DNA of 64,000 nt from CAYFTL01 sp964346145 (GTDB taxonomy: Bacteria; Bacillota; Clostridia; Christensenellales; Aristaeellaceae). Positions 1 through 8,949 of the stretch are shown in pieces. A model generated the notes under the pieces. It saw only the letters and a list, made by a program, of their open reading frames with translations. It was not told where the DNA came from and made no database searches. A program made the translations under genes and the position numbers. The stretch covers positions 120,006 to 184,005 of the forward strand of contig CAYFTL010000001.1 of the NCBI GenBank assembly GCA_964346145.1, given 5' to 3'. Each line of letters opens with the position of its first letter. Position 1 is the first letter of the stretch.

Positions 1-732
1 GGCCTTGAAGTGCCAGTCAAAAAAGATCGCCCCTACAGCATGGACCGCAACTTATGGCACCTGAGCCACGAGGGCGCTGACCTAGAGGACACCTGGAACG
101 AGCCGCGCAAGGATTTGTTGCTGATCTGCAAAACTCCGGAAGAAGCACCCGACACGCCCGAATATGTCACCATCGACTTCGAAAAGGGCTTGCCCACCAA
201 GGTCAACGGTCAGGCCTACGGCGCCATCGAGATTCTGGAGTTACTGAACGATATCGCCGCACGCAATGGCGTTGGTGTAGCCGACCTGGTGGAAAACCGC
301 TTGGTGGGCATGAAATCCCGCGGCGTTTACGAAACCCCAGGCGGCGAACTGCTATACACCGCGCATCAGATTTTGGAATCCATTACCATCGACCGGGACA
401 CCGCCCACTACAAAGAGCAGATGGCTGTCCGCTTCGGCGAGCTGGTATATGATGGCAAATGGTTCACCCCGCTGCGCGAAGCCATGAGCGCTTTTGCCGA
501 ATCCACCCAGCAAAACGTCACGGGCACGGTAAGGCTCAAGCTGTACAAAGGCAACGTAATTCCGGCCGGCGTAAAATCTCCCTACACCCTGTACATGGAA
601 GAAATCGCCACCTTCGGCGACTCCGAAGAGCTGTACGACCACAAGGACGCGGGCGGATTCATCAACTGCTTTGGCTTGCCCCTCAAGGTTCAAGCCATGA
701 TGAAAGAGCGCTTGGAAAAACAATCCAAATAA
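1..732 (+). CDS. argG: argininosuccinate synthase, C-terminal part (partial at window start)
   Basis: Joins citrulline and aspartate using ATP to give argininosuccinate in arginine synthesis. The frame is open from base 1, so the gene begins upstream and only about 243 C-terminal residues are here. They match the synthetase/multimerisation part of ArgG: the WHLSHEG segment, then LVGMKSRGVYETPGG and FTPLREA. It is followed 76 bases later by argH, the next enzyme of the pathway, with a hairpin terminator between the two. The N-terminal ATP-binding domain is outside the window. Confidence 0.95.
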   Translation, partial: GLEVPVKKDRPYSMDRNLWHLSHEGADLEDTWNEPRKDLLLICKTPEEAPDTPEYVTIDFEKGLPTKVNGQAYGAIEILELLNDIAARNGVGVADLVENRLVGMKSRGVYETPGGELLYTAHQILESITIDRDTAHYKEQMAVRFGELVYDGKWFTPLREAMSAFAESTQQNVTGTVRLKLYKGNVIPAGVKSPYTLYMEEIATFGDSEELYDHKDAGGFINCFGLPLKVQAMMKERLEKQSK

Positions 733-749
733 TCTATAATATATTATTA

Positions 750-780
750 AGCGGACGGAACTGCATCCGTCCGCTTTTCT
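750..780 (+). terminator. intrinsic terminator between argG and argH
   Basis: A perfect 10-bp stem (750-759 with 766-775) and a 6-base loop is followed by TTTTCT. It lies 17 bases after the argG stop and 29 bases before argH, so it may lower argH expression or act as a partial terminator. Confidence 0.8.
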
Positions 781-808
781 TACAAAAATCCAAAGGAGCG
801 ATTCAAAT

Positions 809-2188
809 ATGAAATTATGGGGTGGACGCTTCGAAAAAGCTACCGACACCATGGTGGATGACTTCCATTCCTCCATCAGCTTTGACAAACGCCTGTACAG
901 GCAAGACATCAACGGCTCCATCGCCCACGCCACCATGCTGGGGGAGCAGGAAATCATCGACCCGGCCGAGGCCCAAAAAATCGTCGCCGGGCTTCAATCC
1001 ATCCTGGCCGATATCGAAAAAGGCGAAATTCAGTTTTCTACCGATGCCGAAGATATCCACATGAACGTGGAAACGTTGCTGATCGAACGCATCGGCGACG
1101 CCGGCAAGCGGCTGCATACCGGGCGCAGCCGCAACGACCAGGTGGCACTGGATCTGCACATGTTCGCCAAAGAATCCATCCACCAAGTGCAGGATCTAAT
1201 CATGGATCTAATCCACGCGCTTCTGGACATTGCCCAGCAAAATTTGACCACCATCATGCCGGGCTACACCCATCTGCAAAAGGCCCAGCCCATCACCCTA
1301 GCTCACCATATGATGGCCTATGTGCAAATGTTTCGACGGGACTTTGACCGCTTAGCCGACGCATATACGCGCGCCGACGTCATGCCTTTAGGCTCGGGCG
1401 CGCTGGCCGGCACCACCTACCCGCTAAGTCGTGAGCGCACTGCGCAGCTGCTGGGCTTTGCCGCCATTTCGGAAAACTCCTTGGACGGCGTTTCCGATCG
1501 GGATTTTGCATTGGAATACATGAGCGCCGCCGCCATTTCCATGATGCACCTCTCCCGCCTCTGCGAGGAAATGATCCTCTGGTCCAGCCACGAATTCCAA
1601 TTTGTGGAAATGGACGATGCCTTTTCCACCGGTTCCAGCATCATGCCTCAGAAGAAAAATCCCGATGTAGCCGAGTTGATTCGCGGCAAAACCGGGCGGG
1701 TATACGGCGACCTAATGGCGCTACTGACCACCATGAAGGGCTTACCCTTGGCTTACAACAAGGACATGCAGGAAGACAAGGAAGCGCTGTTTGATGCCCA
1801 CGATACCTGGAGCAAGTGCCTGTTGGTATTCACCGGCATGCTCAAAAGCCTAAAGTTTCGAAAAGATGTGATGGCGCGAGGCGCTGAGGGCGGCTTTACC
1901 AATGCCACCGATGCCGCAGACTATCTGGTAAAAAAAGGGTTACCCTTCCGCGATGCCCACGAGGTCATCGGCCGGCTGGTACTCCACTGCATCCATGCAG
2001 ACAAAGCCCTGCTGGACTTAACCCTTGATGAACTCAAAGGTTTCTCTCCCATTTTTGAGGGAGACGTATTTGATGCCCTGTCCATGATCAGCTGCGTGAA
2101 CCTACGCAACATTCCCGGCGGTCCGGCGCCCGAAGCGGTACAGTCCTCCATCGACAGCGCGAGAGCCTGGATTGATGCTCAAAAATAA
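809..2188 (+). CDS. argH: argininosuccinate lyase
   Basis: Splits argininosuccinate into arginine and fumarate, the last step of arginine synthesis, in the cytoplasm. The 459 residues are the normal length for the fumarase/aspartase superfamily. The N-terminus MKLWGGRF is typical of ArgH, TGRSRNDQV and the signature GSSIMPQKKNPD (about residues 277-288, with the catalytic serine loop) are both present. The ATG is preceded by AAAGGAG. Downstream of argG, as in many bacteria. Confidence 0.97.
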   Translation: MKLWGGRFEKATDTMVDDFHSSISFDKRLYRQDINGSIAHATMLGEQEIIDPAEAQKIVAGLQSILADIEKGEIQFSTDAEDIHMNVETLLIERIGDAGKRLHTGRSRNDQVALDLHMFAKESIHQVQDLIMDLIHALLDIAQQNLTTIMPGYTHLQKAQPITLAHHMMAYVQMFRRDFDRLADAYTRADVMPLGSGALAGTTYPLSRERTAQLLGFAAISENSLDGVSDRDFALEYMSAAAISMMHLSRLCEEMILWSSHEFQFVEMDDAFSTGSSIMPQKKNPDVAELIRGKTGRVYGDLMALLTTMKGLPLAYNKDMQEDKEALFDAHDTWSKCLLVFTGMLKSLKFRKDVMARGAEGGFTNATDAADYLVKKGLPFRDAHEVIGRLVLHCIHADKALLDLTLDELKGFSPIFEGDVFDALSMISCVNLRNIPGGPAPEAVQSSIDSARAWIDAQK

Positions 2189-2246
2189 GCGGTAGACGTA
2201 TATTTGCAGCATCGTTTTCAACCGTTAAATATTATTGTTGTTTGTC

Positions 2247-2284
2247 AAAATCCCCTCATCCAGCAAGCCGGGTGAGGGGATTTT
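2247..2284. terminator. bidirectional terminator between argH and the MerR gene
   Basis: TCCCCTCA (2251-2258) pairs with TGAGGGGA (2273-2280), flanked by AAAA on the left and TTTT on the right, so it can terminate both argH (+) and the converging MerR gene (-). Confidence 0.8.
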
Positions 2285-2289
2285 GCATC

Positions 2290-3024
2290 CTACCTACAAT
2301 ATATTTCGATGGCCTTCGCCATAAATTCCGCGGTACCCTGGCCGTGGCGGTCTATGTTTTGAGTAAAACGTTCATCCCCCACATACATCTGGCCCAAGCA
2401 AGCAAGAATCTGTTTGCTGCAATCATAAAAGTTGTTACTAATGTAATCTTGCCATTCTTTCACCAACGCTTGAGCCGCACCGGATTCCGGGCTTATGCCG
2501 CTTATCTTTGCAAACTTGTCCAAAATCGCGTTGCCGGCCTCCCCCAATTCTCCCCATTGGTTATCGTTTAAATCGCCGGTTTTGGCTTGGCTTTGCGCAT
2601 AGGCATCGGTTTCTCCCCACCGCTCCCTGACCTCTTGGGCATATTTATTCCGCATCTGGTTAATTTCTGTTTTGTCAAATTCCTTAAAGCTCATATTGCC
2701 GCTCCCTTCTATTGTTTTTTGCGCCAATTCAATCAACCCGTTTAAGCGATCCCGTTTTTGAACCAACATTTCCCGGTGGCGAATCAGCGCCTGTATTTTG
2801 TCAAAATTGATGTCATCAATGATCGCTTTTATTTGCTCCAACGGAAAATCCAATTCCCTATAAAACAAAATTTGCTGCAGCCGCTCCAAACATTGTTCAT
2901 CGTATAGCCTATAACCGGATTCTGTGGCGTCGCTGGGTTTAAGCAAATCAATCTGATCGTAATAGTGCAGCGTTCTCACCGTCACCCCGGTGAGGGCCGC
3001 AACCTCCTTGGGCTTTAGTTGCAA
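2290..3024 (-). CDS. MerR-family regulator with TipAS-like domain
   Basis: A drug- or signal-responsive transcription factor of the TipA/Mta/BltR type (244 aa). Residues 4-70 are the MerR winged helix (VAALTGVTVRTLHYYDQIDLL), then a dimerisation helix to about 110. The C-terminal 120 residues resemble TipAS antibiotic-binding domains, with a WGELGEAGNAIL segment and the common late motif YVGDERFTQNID. It stands alone between two terminators. Its own promoter has the 19-bp spacer and central dyad that MerR proteins untwist, so it is probably autoregulated. The ligand is unknown. Confidence 0.88.
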   Translation of the reverse strand: MQLKPKEVAALTGVTVRTLHYYDQIDLLKPSDATESGYRLYDEQCLERLQQILFYRELDFPLEQIKAIIDDINFDKIQALIRHREMLVQKRDRLNGLIELAQKTIEGSGNMSFKEFDKTEINQMRNKYAQEVRERWGETDAYAQSQAKTGDLNDNQWGELGEAGNAILDKFAKISGISPESGAAQALVKEWQDYISNNFYDCSKQILACLGQMYVGDERFTQNIDRHGQGTAEFMAKAIEIYCR

Positions 3025-3112
3025 TTTTCATCTCCTCCTAGCTGATTCCATATCCTCCCCCATCCGTCAATCCGTGGAATTGATTTTGGGCAGTAATTCG
3101 AATTACAATTCT

Positions 3113-3143
3113 ATTATGCACTATGACGTTACGTTAATGTCAA
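3113..3143 (-). promoter_or_regulatory. MerR-type promoter and operator (19-bp spacer)
   Basis: On the minus strand TTGACA (3138-3143) and CATAAT (3113-3118) are separated by 19 bp instead of 17. The spacer region holds an imperfect dyad, TGACGTTACGTTAATGTCA on the plus strand at 3124-3142. This is the known architecture of promoters activated by MerR/TipA/Mta proteins and points to autoregulation of the 2290-3024 gene. Confidence 0.8.
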
Positions 3144-3162
3144 CCATCAATTTTCAATATAA

Positions 3163-3209
3163 AAAACACCGTTTTCGCCGCAATATATCCTGCCGGCCAA
3201 CGGTGTTTT
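3163..3209 (-). terminator. hairpin terminator downstream of the DUF47 gene
   Basis: 11-bp stem (3163-3173 with 3199-3209) with A-rich sequence on the left, giving a T tail on the minus strand. It ends the PiT-DUF47 transcript 35 bases after the stop. Confidence 0.75.
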
Positions 3210-3243
3210 CTTGGTTAAAACCAAAACAATCTAAAAGCTTTGA

Positions 3244-3864
3244 TTAGCCATTTTTCATTGCGATGCTTTCCATAACGTTGGAAACGTGTTCGCACGCATC
3301 ACAGCACTCTTCCAAACGGTCAAAGTTTTCGCTCCAAACGATAATTTCAACCGGGTCGGTCTCCGAGGTATACAAATCGCGCACAGCGCGAATATAGATC
3401 GCGTCGCCCTCTTCTTCCATAGTGTTTACATCCACAACCGCCTGGTGCAATTCCTTTGTCTTTTTAAAGTTGGAAAAATCTTTCATTGCGGCCTGCAAGC
3501 GCACGCAGCTACGTTTTACCACATCGGTAAACTCAGTTGCTTCCTTGCGAATAGCTTTCACATTGTACATATACATGCGAATCAGCACATCTTCAACCTT
3601 GTCCACCACTTCGTCGATCTCGTTTGCCAACAGCAAAATGTCTTCGCGATCGATGGGGGTTACAAACTCAGCAGCCAACTGGGTCATCATAACGTGCTTC
3701 TTTTCATCCGCTAAGTGTTCAATCTCGTGCAGCTTTTCCATCTGCCCTTCCAAGGATTCGGGGGAAAAGTTGGTCAGCGCATCGTGCAAAAAATTTGCCG
3801 CCTGGGCTGCCAGGTCGATCATTGCTTCAAAAGTGTCAAAATAAATGTTTTGCTTTCTTGCCAT
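3244..3864 (-). CDS. DUF47 / PhoU-like phosphate transport accessory protein
   Basis: All-helical PhoU-like protein of the DUF47 family, 206 aa, usually paired with PiT phosphate permeases and thought to regulate them. Acidic helical segments such as HEIEHLADEKKH and NEIDEVVDKVEDVLIRMY (metal-ligand-rich E/D patterns) are typical. The start at 3864 (MARKQN) is chosen because GGAGAGGAG lies 7 bases upstream. A longer frame starting TTG at 3891 lacks such a site. It follows the PiT gene by 54 bases, probably in one transcript. Confidence 0.88.
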   Translation of the reverse strand: MARKQNIYFDTFEAMIDLAAQAANFLHDALTNFSPESLEGQMEKLHEIEHLADEKKHVMMTQLAAEFVTPIDREDILLLANEIDEVVDKVEDVLIRMYMYNVKAIRKEATEFTDVVKRSCVRLQAAMKDFSNFKKTKELHQAVVDVNTMEEEGDAIYIRAVRDLYTSETDPVEIIVWSENFDRLEECCDACEHVSNVMESIAMKNG

Positions 3865-3918
3865 GGATAATCTCCTCTCCAGTATAAACAACTGTCCGTT
3901 TTTTACTGTAAAAATGGA

Positions 3919-4971
3919 TTAGAATATGTACATAAAGAGCTTGGCCATGAAAAAGCCAATGAGCCCGCAACCTGGGAATGTAAGCACCCAGGTGAGCACC
4001 ATTTCCTTAACTACGCCCCAGTTCACAGAACGCAACCCGCGCGCAGCGCCTACGCCCATAATGGCAGTGGTCTTGGTATGTGTCGTGCTTACCGGAATAC
4101 CTGTAAGGGAAGAAACCAGCAAACACCCGGCGCCCGCCGCATCCGCAGAAAACCCTTGGTATTTTTCCAGCTTAACCATGTCCATGCCTACGGCTTTAAT
4201 AATGCGGTATCCGCCGATAGAAGTGCCAACGCCCATTACAATACTGCAAAGGACAATCAGCCAGAACGGTATGGCTACTTCGCCGCCGCCAATTTGCCCA
4301 CGGGAGAGCGCAACCCCCAGCAAGAACACACCCATAAACTTTTGTCCATCTTGAGCACCGTGCATGAAGGCCATGGATGCGCCGCCGGCCACTTGAGCAC
4401 CGCGGAAAAACCCGCCCGTCTTGCGGCGGTCTACTTTTCCAAAGATCAACTCTACCAGCCTCACCGTTCCCCAACCCATTCCAAAGCCTAAAAAGGTAGA
4501 AAGCCCCAAGCCAATCAACACTTTGCCCCACTCAGCCAGATTGATTCCGCCCATGCCGCCGTGAACGGCAATCGCCGCGCCCGACAAACCAGCGATCAGC
4601 GCATGACTTTCGCTGGTGGGAATTCCAAAGTACCATGCAGCCGTGGCCCACACTACAATGGCCACCATAGCAGCACAAAGGGCTACCAGCGCCTCGTGCG
4701 AGTTACTTCCGAAATCCACCATATTGTAGATGGTTTCTGCAACCGTTTTGTTGATGAACGTCATCACCAGAATCCCTAGAAAGTTGAATACCGCCGCCAT
4801 AAGAATGGCAGCCTTCGGCTCCATAGAGCGCGTGGATATGCAGGTCGCAATCGCGTTGGGCGCATCGGTCCAACCGTTTACCAGGATGACAGCCATGGTC
4901 AACAGTGACACAACCAACAGCGGCATGTTCGTGGTAAGCTCCTGCAAAAATTCGCCAAAATTAATTGACAT
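3919..4971 (-). CDS. pit: inorganic phosphate transporter, PiT family
   Basis: Low-affinity cation/phosphate symporter in the cytoplasmic membrane, 350 aa with about nine to ten hydrophobic segments. Both PiT signature repeats are visible: GWTDAPNAIATCISTRSM near residues 32-49 and GIPVSTTHTKTTAIMGVGAARG near residues 291-312. Midway, IPTSESHALIAGLSGAAIA fits as well. First gene of a two-gene unit with the DUF47 protein. An extended -10 promoter lies upstream at 5034-5063. Confidence 0.93.
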   Translation of the reverse strand: MSINFGEFLQELTTNMPLLVVSLLTMAVILVNGWTDAPNAIATCISTRSMEPKAAILMAAVFNFLGILVMTFINKTVAETIYNMVDFGSNSHEALVALCAAMVAIVVWATAAWYFGIPTSESHALIAGLSGAAIAVHGGMGGINLAEWGKVLIGLGLSTFLGFGMGWGTVRLVELIFGKVDRRKTGGFFRGAQVAGGASMAFMHGAQDGQKFMGVFLLGVALSRGQIGGGEVAIPFWLIVLCSIVMGVGTSIGGYRIIKAVGMDMVKLEKYQGFSADAAGAGCLLVSSLTGIPVSTTHTKTTAIMGVGAARGLRSVNWGVVKEMVLTWVLTFPGCGLIGFFMAKLFMYIF

Positions 4972-5033
4972 AAAAGCATCCTTTCTTTGCCAATATTTTT
5001 CAATGGGTACTTATGTTCAGGCACGACTACACG

Positions 5034-5063
5034 ATTATAGCATAGCCTCCACACCATTCACAA
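5034..5063 (-). promoter_or_regulatory. predicted sigma-A promoter of pit-DUF47
   Basis: Minus strand: TTGTGA (5058-5063), 18-bp spacer, extended -10 TGC-TATAAT (TATAAT at 5034-5039). It sits about 60 bases upstream of the pit start. Confidence 0.65.
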
Positions 5064-5191
5064 GCAAATTCGAGTTTATGCTTGTTTAAACAATAGAAAC
5101 CTTGCGTTCCACGCAATGCTTTTTTTAACGCACAGACATATATATGAATTTCTCATCCGCATAAATTTTTAAGCCTGCTCTATAAGCATAA

Positions 5192-5227
5192 AAGAAGCGG
5201 CTTTTGGCATTGCAAAGGCCGCTTCTT
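5192..5227 (-). terminator. rny terminator
   Basis: AAGAAGCGGC (5192-5201) pairs with GCCGCTTCTT (5218-5227). It lies 30 bases past the rny stop on the minus strand, with moderately T-rich flanks. Confidence 0.7.
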
Positions 5228-5257
5228 ATTATTTCTTTAAGATGATTGTGTTGGCAA

Positions 5258-6799
5258 TTATTTAGCAAAGTCTACTGCTCTGGTTTCTCTGATTACATTT
5301 ACTTTGATCTGACCCGGATATTCCATTTCGCTTTCGATCCGCTTTACAATCTCTTTGGCAAGAATGAGTGTGCCGGCATCGTTCACGTCTTCAGGCTTAA
5401 CGATGATCCGAACCTCACGCCCCGATTGAATCGCAAAGGATTTCTCAACCCCTTCGAAAGAATTGGAAATTTCTTCCAGTTTTTCCAAGCGCTTAATGTA
5501 GTTTTCCAAGGACTCGCGCCGTGCTCCCGGCCTTGCAGCCGAAATGGCATCTGCTGCTTGCACCAGCACCGCTTCAACGGTTTGAGGCTCCACATCGTTG
5601 TGGTGCGCCGCTATGCAGTGCAAAACGCCTTCCGGTTCCCGGAACTTTCTGGCCAAATCCACACCGATGGATACGTGGGTTCCTTCCACTTCATGGTCAA
5701 TAGCTTTTCCAATGTCGTGTAACAAACCGCCGCGTTTGGCCAACTGCACATCGGCGCCGAGCTCGGCCGCCATAACACCAGCCAAGTGGGAAACCTCAAC
5801 CGAATGCTTCAATACATTCTGACCATAACTAGTGCGGTATTTCATCCGGCCCAGTAATTTAACCAGTTCCTGATGGATGCCGTGCAAATTGGTATCGAAT
5901 ATTGCTTGTTCTCCGGCCTCACGAATTTCGTTGTCCACTTCTCTTTTGGCCTTTTCGACCATTTCTTCAATGCGCGCCGGATGAATTCTTCCGTCCATAA
6001 TCAGTTTTTCTAAAGCAATGCGAGCAACCTCGCGGCGAACTGGGTCAAATCCCGATATGATTACTGCTTCAGGCGTATCGTCAATAATCAGATCTACGCC
6101 GGTCGCGGTTTCCAGAGTGCGAATATTACGGCCTTCGCGACCGATGATTCTGCCCTTCATATCGTCGTTGGGCAAAGCAACAACAGAGACTGTGGTTTCG
6201 GCCACGTGATCGGCCGCACACCTTTGAATCGCCAAAGAAACGATGTTACGCGCCTTTTTGTCGGCTTCTTCTTTGGCCTTCGCTTCGATTTCGCGCACCA
6301 TGATGGCCGCGTCGTGATAGGCATCCTTCTGTATTCTGCCCATCAAAATCTCGCGCGCATCTTCCATAGTCATGTTGGAAATGCGTTCCAGCTCTTCCTG
6401 TTGTTTATCGTGCAGAGTCCGAGCCTCATCTTCCAGCTGTTGAGCCTGTTTGAGTTTTCGGTTTAAGTTCTCTTCACGATTTTCAAGGTTGTCCAACTTT
6501 TTGTCTAAAGTTTCTTCTCGCTGATTTACCCGCCGTTCCAAGCGCGTAACTTCATTGCGCCGATCTTTAATCTCTTTATCCAGTTCGGTTTTTAGTTTGA
6601 GCACTTCTTCCTTTGCTTCTAATATGGTTTCTTTTTTCTTATCTTCCGCTTTGCGGGTGGCTTCGTCCAGCAGATTCTTCGCAAACTCATCTGTTCGCCC
6701 GATCTTTTTTTCCGTAATGTTCTGCCGGTATAAATAGCCGATCGCCAAACCCACTGCCAACGCAACCACCGCACAAACTATAGCGATGATTGGGTTCAA
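5258..6799 (-). CDS. rny: ribonuclease Y
   Basis: Membrane-anchored endoribonuclease that starts mRNA decay in many Firmicutes. The 513 residues show an N-terminal membrane helix (about 3-22), a long charged coiled coil (about 30-190), a KH domain with GRIIGREGRNIRTLE, and an HD domain with the metal-binding LLHDIGKAID. The start codon is TTG, decided by a perfect AAAAGGAGG 8 bases upstream. A canonical promoter lies about 120 bases upstream and a terminator follows, so it is a single-gene unit. Confidence 0.97.
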   Translation of the reverse strand: MNPIIAIVCAVVALAVGLAIGYLYRQNITEKKIGRTDEFAKNLLDEATRKAEDKKKETILEAKEEVLKLKTELDKEIKDRRNEVTRLERRVNQREETLDKKLDNLENREENLNRKLKQAQQLEDEARTLHDKQQEELERISNMTMEDAREILMGRIQKDAYHDAAIMVREIEAKAKEEADKKARNIVSLAIQRCAADHVAETTVSVVALPNDDMKGRIIGREGRNIRTLETATGVDLIIDDTPEAVIISGFDPVRREVARIALEKLIMDGRIHPARIEEMVEKAKREVDNEIREAGEQAIFDTNLHGIHQELVKLLGRMKYRTSYGQNVLKHSVEVSHLAGVMAAELGADVQLAKRGGLLHDIGKAIDHEVEGTHVSIGVDLARKFREPEGVLHCIAAHHNDVEPQTVEAVLVQAADAISAARPGARRESLENYIKRLEKLEEISNSFEGVEKSFAIQSGREVRIIVKPEDVNDAGTLILAKEIVKRIESEMEYPGQIKVNVIRETRAVDFAK

Positions 6800-6915
6800 A
6801 GTACTTTCCTCCTTTTCCTAATATACTCTCAAAATTCACTCTCATAAGCCGACCATATGTCGGTATATAAAACATTCGTTATCTCAGGGCACTTTCACCC
6901 CAATCCAACTAATTC

Positions 6916-6944
6916 ATTGTAGCTTTTTCTACATATATTGTCAA
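6916..6944 (-). promoter_or_regulatory. rny promoter
   Basis: Minus strand: TTGACA (6939-6944), 17-bp spacer, TACAAT (6916-6921). A near-consensus sigma-A promoter. Confidence 0.85.
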
Positions 6945-7065
6945 GCGAATAAACCAACCCAAAATACAACCACTTGTAGAAATAAAACCCCAGTTGCACA
7001 ATGTTTTGGATGCAAAGCCACTATAAATACCGGTCGAAAATATATATTTTCCCAGAAAGAAAAAG

Positions 7066-7099
7066 AGGGTGCACGGAACTTCTTTCATCCGTGCACCCT
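7066..7099 (-). terminator. terminator of the peptidoglycan-binding lipoprotein gene
   Basis: Perfect 12-bp stem (7066-7077 with 7088-7099) followed on the minus strand by CTTTTTCTTTC. Confidence 0.85.
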
Positions 7100-7139
7100 T
7101 CTATTTGGTTGTTATTTTTGCCATAAGGCATCTGCAAAT

Positions 7140-8813
7140 CTAGTCGGCTTTGGGAGCCTCTTGCGAAAACAACAGTTCCTGCAGTTCAACACTCGCGATT
7201 CCATCTTCTTCCAGTCCTGCAGCCTTTTGGAACGCCTTTACAGCCGCCGTAGTCTTCTTCAAATAGTTCCCGCCGAGATCGCCATCAAAGTAGCCCAGCT
7301 CTTTTAAGCGCTTTTGCAAATTCTTTACTTCGCTTCCCGTATCTCCATTTTTAAGCTCAGTATAAGCGGGATCTGCCTTGCTGGGCGCGTCGTCGGCAAA
7401 GAGCCGCTCTTGAAGTTTTACGCTCGCAACGCCATCCGCTTCTACACCAATGGCCTTCTGGAAAGCTTTTACAGCGGCCGTGGTCTTTTTCAGATAGTTC
7501 CCACCGACGTCGCCATCAAAGTAGCCCAATTCTTTGAGCCTCTTTTGAAGCTTCTTGACCCGATCACCGGTATCGCCCTGCTTAAGCTTTTTGTACTCCG
7601 ATTCCGGGGCCTTGGTAGGCTCTTGCGGTGCTGCTGTCGGCTTTGCCTGGGCAGGAGCGTCTTTCGAAAATAGTTTTTCCTGAGTAGCCACAGTTGCAAC
7701 TCCGTTGTCCTTTATGCCCACCGCTTTTTGGAAAGCCTTTACCGCCGCCACAGTTTTATCCAAATAATTCCCACCGATATCGCCGTTAAAATAACCCAGT
7801 TCTTTTAAGCGCCTTTGCAACTTCTTCACCGCTTCACCTGTGCTGCCGCGTTTAAGTTTTTTGTACTCAGATTCCGGCGTTTGAGTAGCTTTATCCGGCG
7901 CTTTGGTCGCCTTCTCTTTTGCCGGCGCGTTTTTAGAAAACAGCTTTTCTTGAGTGCCTACTCTGGCGATGCCATCAGCCTTAACGCCAACCGCTTTTTG
8001 GAAGGCTTTTACAGCCGCCGTAGTCTTAGACAAGTAGTTGCCGGTCGCGCTGCCATCCAGATAGCCCAGCTCAATCAATCTTTTTTGAAGCTTTTTAACC
8101 GCATTTCCGGTCGCACCCGGCTCAAGGCGGGTATACTCACTCGTGGACGGCTTGGGCGTCGGAGTGGCTTTGGGCTTAGGTGTCGGGGTAACTTTAGGTT
8201 TAGCCGTAGCTTCCGGTTTGTATTTGGGCGCGTTCTTGGAAAACAGCTTCTTTTGCAGAGAAACGCTGGCTTCCCCATTTTGTTTTACTTCGATCGCCTT
8301 TTGAAAACGTTTTACTGCCGTCACCGTTTGGCTTCCATATATGCCGTCGGCCGAACCACTCATATAGCCCAGTGCCGCCAAGCGCTTTTGCAGTTTTTTA
8401 ACGCGCTCGCCCTTAGAACCCGATTTTAAATGCATGTACTCAGGGGCTGCCGTTGGTTTTGCAGTGGCCTTAGGTTTCTCGGTCGCCTTGGGCTTGGTGG
8501 TGGCTTTGGGTTTTGGAGTCGCTTTGGGTTCTTCCTCGTCGGTATCTGGCGCAGAGTTGTCTTCAATTTTATCGTCCAGTTTCTCGTCTTGCCAATTCAA
8601 AGTGGCCGCCGGAACCGGCGTAGCCGTTGCTGTTGCCGTCGGTTGTGGCGTTTGGGTAGCCAATGACGGATCCTTCGTCGCAAAGGGAACCATTGAATCC
8701 ACACCAAATTGGGACAACGGGTCTTCTTTTTTGTCCGGTGCGCTAGAGCATCCCGCTAATACCAGCATCGCCGATAGCGTGCCCAGCGCAACCACCGTTT
8801 TCCATTTATTCAT
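7140..8813 (-). CDS. lipoprotein with five peptidoglycan-binding repeats
   Basis: Predicted surface lipoprotein (557 aa). The signal peptide has a lipobox LAGC, with C22 as the lipidated residue. After an acidic and a Pro/Thr/Lys linker come five PG_binding_1-type modules of about 71 residues (about 126-196, 227-297, 317-387, 407-477, 484-554). Each has the GxxGxxVKxLQKRLxxLGY core and the AVKAFQKAxG helix. Modules 1-4 are joined by PKAT/TKAP linkers. No catalytic domain follows, so it probably only anchors or scaffolds at the wall. Repeats 3-5 are closest to each other, a sign of recent duplication. It is monocistronic. Confidence 0.88.
   Translation of the reverse strand: MNKWKTVVALGTLSAMLVLAGCSSAPDKKEDPLSQFGVDSMVPFATKDPSLATQTPQPTATATATPVPAATLNWQDEKLDDKIEDNSAPDTDEEEPKATPKPKATTKPKATEKPKATAKPTAAPEYMHLKSGSKGERVKKLQKRLAALGYMSGSADGIYGSQTVTAVKRFQKAIEVKQNGEASVSLQKKLFSKNAPKYKPEATAKPKVTPTPKPKATPTPKPSTSEYTRLEPGATGNAVKKLQKRLIELGYLDGSATGNYLSKTTAAVKAFQKAVGVKADGIARVGTQEKLFSKNAPAKEKATKAPDKATQTPESEYKKLKRGSTGEAVKKLQRRLKELGYFNGDIGGNYLDKTVAAVKAFQKAVGIKDNGVATVATQEKLFSKDAPAQAKPTAAPQEPTKAPESEYKKLKQGDTGDRVKKLQKRLKELGYFDGDVGGNYLKKTTAAVKAFQKAIGVEADGVASVKLQERLFADDAPSKADPAYTELKNGDTGSEVKNLQKRLKELGYFDGDLGGNYLKKTTAAVKAFQKAAGLEEDGIASVELQELLFSQEAPKAD
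7152..8438 (-). repeat. five in-gene repeats encoding peptidoglycan-binding modules
   Basis: Degenerate direct repeats of about 213 bases each, mostly at 230-300-base spacing inside the lipoprotein gene. The best shared core encodes KELGYFDGDxGGNYLKKTTAAV. Copy number could vary between strains by recombination. Confidence 0.8.
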
Positions 8814-8899
8814 AAATCATCTTGCCTCCCACAGTCCTTAAATAGAAGTATGATCTTTTCTCTGCATCATCTCTGCGTCATTTACGTTTTTAAGACGAA

Positions 8900-8928
8900 G
8901 ATGCCGATGCAAAAGTTGCATCGGCATC
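8900..8928 (-). terminator. hairpin downstream of the MarR gene
   Basis: 13-bp perfect stem (8900-8912 with 8916-8928) and a 3-base loop, 22 bases after the stop of the MarR gene. The T tail is weak (TTCGTCTTAAAAA), so termination is probable but not certain. Confidence 0.6.
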
Positions 8929-8949
8929 TCATTGATTTCACTCTAGTAT

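Larger units (their letters stand above)
6800..7139. other. 340-bp intergenic region upstream of rny
   Basis: Holds the rny promoter (6916-6944) with an untranslated leader of about 110 bases, and the terminator of the next upstream gene (7066-7099). I see no coding potential or known riboswitch motif in the rest. Confidence 0.6.

Noticed and set aside
3865..3891. TTG start for the DUF47 gene
   Set aside because: The ATG at 3864 has a strong GGAGAGGAG at proper distance; the TTG has none.
4730..5089. 119-codon plus-strand frame over the pit promoter
   Set aside because: Shadow of the pit gene and of its regulatory region.
7152..8438. CRISPR or noncoding repeat array
   Set aside because: The repeats are in-frame protein modules with third-position drift and no spacer-like sequences.
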